A stretch of DNA of 64,000 nucleotides from Membranipora membranacea (lineage: Eukaryota > Bryozoa > Gymnolaemata > Cheilostomatida > Membraniporidae): the NCBI GenBank assembly GCA_914767715.1, contig OU612068.1, positions 12,154,001 through 12,218,000 of the forward strand, given 5' to 3'. Shown one piece after another: positions 59,501 to 64,000 of this stretch (position 1 is the first letter of the stretch; every line of letters begins with the position of its first letter). The position numbers and the translations under genes were made by a program. The notes under the pieces are model-generated. The model ran no database searches. It was not told the DNA's origin and worked only from the letters and a program-made list of their open reading frames with translations.

Positions 59501-62190
59501 CATCAGTTGAGTGAATTACAACAGTCATATTTCAGGTTGAAATTGCTGTAGGTGCATGCTGGAGCAGTTTGTGTATTTACAGGTAGGTTATCACCATCCA
59601 TGCCACATTTGAGCAATTACACCTAGTTAGTCATTGTGAGATCTATCCACAAATGAAAATGCTGCTAAATCCAAACTTAATTTTATTTAATTGAGGTTAT
59701 CTCATCCTCTATCTAGCTTGACAAAGATCGTGGACATAAATGATGCATATGAAACTGAGCCATGAATGTGAACAAGCTGAGTTTACGTAAAGGTAAGGTG
59801 AGGCAGAGTTTCAGAACAATTAAATTTTTACCACTGTATTGTAATCCTTACCTTCAGCATGATATACGGGTACTTCGTGATATTTCTTCTGCTCCTTTTG
59901 CTTTCTTCCCAACAAAGGACTAACACCACGCGGACGCCGAGGAGGAGATGTACTAAACTTCACATTATCAGTCTTTTTTCTAGCTACCTCTTTTAAAGGC
60001 TGAAAAAAAAGTGTAATGTATGTCATAGTCTAAAAAATCACTTCTGCGTAAGAGCCAGACTCATGTTTTTGTTAATGAGTGAACAACAGTAAAGTGGAAA
60101 TAAATGGTAAATAAATTGATTAGGGTTTGACATAGACTTAATAATAATTATTATTAAGTCTATGGGGTTTGATGTTAACTTGGGCATTTTTCTTTTCATC
60201 ATAATTTATTTGTTTGTATACATCATAGACTTTATTATCAAGTCTATGGTATACATACTTCATGTTCTTTCTAACTCATTTTCAGACAGTTGTCTTCAGA
60301 GTTACTCTCTTGTTCTCAACAAGAGAGTAACTCCTTGTCTAATAATCCAATATCTCTATGCTGTTATCGGTATTCCAAATAGATGAGGTGACGATAACCT
60401 AAACGGTTGGAAGAGAACAAAAGACTGGGGTATATGATATAACAAACCCTTAGGTAAGTCACGCCATAAGTGGTTGAACACAGTTTCTTTGCCTCGATCA
60501 TTGCCATGTTCTTTCTGTAATCTCTATGCTCCGGAATGTAGGCTTTGTACATAGCACTCAGATCTTTACGTGTGAATGGCTGGAAAAACAAAAGCTGCAT
60601 ACCGAGTCTGGGGGGAATTAGCAGAGTGTGAAGGAGTTTAGCTCAGTCATAAGGGTTTACCTGGCAGTAGTCTGAAGGGTCTGATTACAGTCTAGAAGGG
60701 GACTGGACTTGTCAATCAGCTAATTATGAGGATATGCGTAGTTCTGATATTATCACTTTCAGGAAAAAGGTTCTCATTGTAGGGATCTCAAAACCCAGTA
60801 AAATCATTAAGCTCTCAATAACCTCTAGGGCTTCACTCAGGGGTTTGAAATCTCAAGTTGCCCGCTACATTGTGAATAGCCTTATCATCATATTCTGTTT
60901 TGTATTTTTTTGGGAGGGTTATGAGACTGGGTCACATTATTGTACTCTCCTTTTTCATGTTTGTATAGAGTTTGCTCATTGAAATATCACTACAGACTGT
61001 CTACGTTTGGTCACATGAACTTTGAGATTCATAAGGCCCCAAAAAAAGAAGGAAAAAAGGGGCCTTTGAGATAAGGCTACCCTGTGAAATAATCTCACCC
61101 AAGTTTCTCTGTGATGTTTTGAATGACCATGTCCGATACTGTCGGTCCCTGATTCAGAGTCCACAGTGGGTCCACAACTCTCTCTTGAGGGTTTAACTGA
61201 TGGTTTAGCCTGCGATGCTGCCGGTTGTTTGTTAACATTCTTTCTGCTTTTGCTTATTTGCGGTGGCTGCGGCACCGGCAGACGGCTTCTCCTCTCAGCA
61301 CCTGCACCTCCGGAGGTGCGCTTGTCACTTGTCTTAGTATCGCCAGCTGGTTTTTTGACCTGGCTCGCTCTCCTGACATCACTTTGCTTTGTATCACCAT
61401 CTGGTTTTTTGACGTCTCTTGTTCTCCTGACATCACTGGTCTTTGTATCACTAGCTGGTTTTTTTAATTGGCTCGCTCGTCTGACATCACTTGTCTTTGT
61501 ATCACCAGCTGGTCTCCTGACATCGCTTGTCTTTGTATCACCGGCTGGTTTTTTGACTTGGCTCGCTCGTCTGAAATCACTTGTCTTTGTATCACTAGCT
61601 GGTTTTTTGACTTGGCTCGCTCGTCTGACATCACTTGTCTTTGTATCTCCAGCTGGTTTTCGGACGACGCTTATTCTCCTGGCATCATTTGTCTTTCTAT
61701 CAGCAGCTGGTTTTCTAACATCACTCGCTCTCCTGACATCACTTGTCTTTGTATCACTAGCTGGTTTTTTGACTTGGCTCGCTCTCCTGACATCACTTGA
61801 CTTTGTATCACCGGCTGGTTTTCTGACGTCGCTCGCTCTCTTGACATCACTTGTCTTTGTATCACTAGCTGGTTTTTTGACGTCGCTCGCTCGTCTGACA
61901 TCACTTGTTTTTGCATCACCAGCTGGTTTCCTGACATCGCTTGTCTTTGTATCACCGGCTGGTTTTTTGACGTCGCTTGCTCTCTTGACATCACTTGTCT
62001 TTGTATCACCAGCTGGTTTTTTGACGTCGCTCGCTCTCTTGACATCACTTGTCTTTGTATCACCAGCTGGTGTCCTGACATCGCTCGCTCGTCTCACAAC
62101 ACTGCGTTTGGTTCTGGGTGGAGTCGGGTTCATTGGAGCAGGAGATTCCGGTGGACGGGGGAGCAGTTTTGTAATCCAAGACGACTCCAT
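56521..62190 (-). CDS. Basic protein with N-terminal RRAS-type tandem repeats, unknown function
   Basis: Seven exons: 61099-62190, 60463-60579, 59852-59999, 59291-59462, 58200-59147, 57783-57886 and 56521-57578. The ATG at 62188-62190 sits just after a TCTCATAG acceptor, so a noncoding 5' exon is likely; a good donor at 62657 fits. Phases agree and give 1212 residues to the stop at 56521. The N-terminus carries 15 tandem repeats (see 61327-62100). The middle is Ser/Thr/Pro-rich and disordered, with PSYINKMRSGQGKYRPQP as a conserved-looking segment. The last exon has a better-ordered basic helical region (RVDPARRTQVLNTIARDR; TYGVKITKDLYARSRHR; FVLQTMDQSRGW). No family was recognised. A candidate AATAAA lies 103 bp after the stop. 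A weak phase-1 donor at 56538 would instead join this to the 43774-55515 exons as one protein of about 3191 residues. Confidence 0.62.
60131..60164. repeat. 34-bp perfect palindrome
   Basis: CATAGACTTAATAATAA followed immediately by its reverse complement, with no loop. A related pair, CATAGACTT/AAGTCTATG, lies about 70 bp to the right. Confidence 0.9.
60300..60334. repeat. 16-bp-arm perfect hairpin
   Basis: GAGTTACTCTCTTGTT, a 3-base loop, then AACAAGAGAGTAACTC. Same intron as the palindrome at 60131-60164. Confidence 0.88.
61327..62100 (-). repeat. Coding tandem repeat array, 15 units of 18 or 12 residues
   Basis: Thirteen units of 18 residues and two of 12 follow the consensus VRRASDVKKPAGDTKTSD. 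The DNA repeats every 54 or 36 bp, and neighbouring copies are nearly identical, which points to recent slippage or unequal exchange. Most units carry R-R/K-A-S, a basophilic (PKA-type) phosphorylation consensus. The opposite strand is also open here by base composition only. Confidence 0.9.
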
Positions 62191-62278
62191 TTCATGCTAT
62201 GAGAAGATAAAATTGTGTGATGAGAAGATATTTGAACCTAGCTAGAACTAGATAATTAAAAGATGGCTTAAAATACTA

Positions 62279-62347
62279 ACCTTTATCATCATTGGTTCCA
62301 ATGAACATAAATGTTATATGTTTATTGGAACCAATGATGGTAAAGGT
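62279..62347. repeat. Hairpin upstream of the RRAS-repeat gene
   Basis: AACCTTTATCATCATTGGTT at the left is inverted at the right (AACCAATGATGGTAAAGGTT) with one mismatch. The arms are about 25 bp and the loop about 20 bases. It lies in the probable first intron. Confidence 0.85.
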
Positions 62348-62425
62348 TGGTCATAATAGCTACTTTTGGTGTTATCGTTTTGGATAACATATCAAAATAA
62401 AGTTGCATTCATATTATGCGAAACG

Positions 62426-62569
62426 GGGTGTTCATAGTTTAAGTGCTTAAACGGTGCCGGGATAGCTGGTAGTAGCATTTCATTATCAACCACTTTGGGA
62501 AAGTGGTTGATAATGAAATGCCTCTACCAGCATCCCGCCACTGTTGAGCGCTTAAACTAGGGTGTTCAT
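62426..62569. mobile_element. Palindromic element with 10-bp flanking direct repeat
   Basis: The element at 62436-62559 starts AGTTTAAGTGCTTAAAC and ends GTTGAGCGCTTAAACT. Its inner arms pair around ATTTCATTATCAACCAC and GTGGTTGATAATGAAAT. It is flanked on both sides by GGGTGTTCAT (62426-62435 and 62560-62569), as expected of a target-site duplication. Too short to code; a non-autonomous insertion. Confidence 0.8.
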
Positions 62570-63810
62570 GAAAAAGAGTAAAGTGTGGTCTATATGGCAA
62601 TCAATATGGTATTAATAGTCCAGGAGTATTAGATAAGAGGAAAAGTTAGTTGCTTACCTTAGTGGAGTTTTCAGGTTTCTCCTATGTTTTATTACATTTT
62701 CAGCACAGATGAACATAAGCCGTACGTACCAAAGTAAAATCGTGAGGTTTATAGTTTCTCATGGTGTGAACAAAATATTTTCGAACCCAACTAACTCATT
62801 GTTCACATATAGTCACAGACAAATCGATTGTTACATTGTTCCTATTTATTCAACCTGAATTTGATGAGAAAAAAATCATTGAATTTGAGAGCTTCCGGTG
62901 ACCCATCTCTATAATGTTGGAGAGCGATTCAGGAAAAGAGATTTGACTCATAGCCAAAGGGTTACAAAGGATCAGTCTAACCCGATTTGAGAGAAAATGA
63001 TAATAATTTTTTAACAATGAAACTGACATCTTGAATGATGTTCTGGCATACCATACACCAATTTTTCCCTCAGCAAAACCGCTTGGTGATGATGAAATTT
63101 CCTCCATCATATTTTAAGCAGCACCACATAATAAAAGCATCATTGGGAAAAGTATGGGAACTTTTTCAGCAAAGAGAGAGTCATCCTCCCATTAGAGATG
63201 CCGAGAGGAAAACATATTAAAGATAATAATTCATTCCTATTGATGCGTGCTAGGTGGTGTGTATGACCTCCAGACGTGGTATCCGTGACCCAACAGGACC
63301 TGGGATACAGGGGAGTAGCAAAGATGATCGAAAATCACTTTGCTCGAACAGTTAATCTAGATTTGGGAAATATTAATCCAAGAACTAATTAGTGTAGAGT
63401 TGCAAGCACATGAATGTATTGATATGATAGGAATAGATAGATAAGTATAGATAGAATGCTTGATTATTACTGTTGGATAAAATTAATAAATTAGCAACAG
63501 AGAAACAACAGGATAGATAGAGTAGTATCTAACAAATCAACAAAAATAAGCAGTGATCAATATTATATATTTATCTTTATCCCCCACCAACCCCCAACCC
63601 TGAGATCAACTATCTCAAAATCATGACTTATAAAATTGATTCTTCACGACCAAAGGATCTTTTAACGACGAGGTCTTAATGTGTCTTGTGTGATTTATCA
63701 ATGGTTTGACATGAATGCTCCAGAAATGGCACCGAAGCTGTAAATTCGGTCAAGACAATATGGATGTTGTGCCAACAAAAAGAATAAGCTTTTATGGCGT
63801 GATCGAAGAC

Positions 63811-63941
63811 GTGTCCCATAATGAAATAATCAGAGTCCGTTGGATTTATTCACATGTTTCAAGATGGAAAATGAAATAAATTCTTTATCTACGTCGAAAA
63901 ACATGATTGAAGTTTAATCCAATTATTGAATTATGGGACAC
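63811..63941. repeat. TIR element GTGTCCCATAAT
   Basis: GTGTCCCATAAT at the left is exactly inverted as ATTATGGGACAC at the right, about 131 bp apart. No clear flanking duplication was seen. Confidence 0.65.
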
Positions 63942-64000
63942 TATTTTACATTCCCTGTAGAGACGCTGCAAAGCTACCCTCTATCCAAGCCTGTGTGTAG

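Larger units (their letters stand above)
62191..64000. other. 5' flank of the RRAS-repeat gene; no convincing gene
   Basis: A possible noncoding first exon ends at 62658 before a GTAAGC donor on the minus strand. Beyond it the sequence is AT-rich, with three inverted-repeat elements described separately. Short reading frames at 62850-63220 and a 30-codon frame near 63272 lack support. Confidence 0.5.

Noticed and set aside
61327-62100. CRISPR-like regularly spaced repeats
   Set aside because: The repeat is in frame, has no unique spacers, and lies inside a spliced animal gene.
61166-62245. Plus-strand open frame of 359 codons opposite the RRAS array
   Set aside because: It mirrors the 54-bp repeat on the minus strand, lacks splice context, and its translation is a repeated hydrophobic pattern caused by reverse-complementing the repeat.
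63272-63364. 30-codon frame beginning MTSRRGIRDPTGPG
   Set aside because: Looks coding-like in composition but has no flanking splice signals, no upstream exon and no recognised family.

Overview
This is eukaryotic nuclear DNA from an invertebrate animal. It is AT-rich, and its split genes have GT-AG introns mostly of 100-1400 bp. Gene content (PRPF4B kinase, ESCO cohesin acetyltransferase, a methyl-CpG-binding-domain protein, microsomal triglyceride transfer protein) is metazoan. No rRNA, tRNA, CRISPR array or prokaryotic operon was seen. The species cannot be named from the sequence. All exon boundaries were placed by eye from splice signals and reading-frame continuity.

Layout, left to right. 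(1) 473-3409, minus: the N-terminal RS-rich half of PRPF4B; its kinase domain lies off the left edge. (2) 4601-9013, plus: ESCO-type acetyltransferase, divergent from PRPF4B across a short shared promoter. (3) 11152-27578, plus: a gene of about 24 coding exons whose phases stay open for 1726 residues. It joins an MBD, a PHD-like zinc finger, a coiled coil, an F-box and a leucine-rich C-terminus. (4) 29100-30182, plus: a small two-exon gene of unknown function. (5) 30589-42082, minus: a complete MTTP of 20 coding exons and 892 residues, convergent with gene 4. (6) 43774-55515, minus: a large unrecognised protein built on divergent helical repeats, including one 3.6 kb exon. (7) 56521-62190, minus: an unrecognised basic protein whose N-terminus carries 15 tandem 18- or 12-residue repeats rich in RRAS motifs. 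Genes 6 and 7 may be one gene. (8) 62191-64000: 5' flank with hairpin elements and no convincing gene.

Introns and spacers hold an unusual number of short inverted-repeat elements: perfect palindromes, TIR elements, a nested foldback of about 0.9 kb, and one hairpin flanked by a 10-bp direct repeat. Several families occur at two to four sites. The two most interesting coding findings are the MBD-PHD-F-box-LRR protein and the helical-repeat protein with its RRAS-repeat neighbour. The genes do not form one obvious pathway. PRPF4B (splicing and mitosis) and ESCO (cohesion) share a promoter region, and MTTP (lipoprotein assembly) is unrelated to its neighbours.
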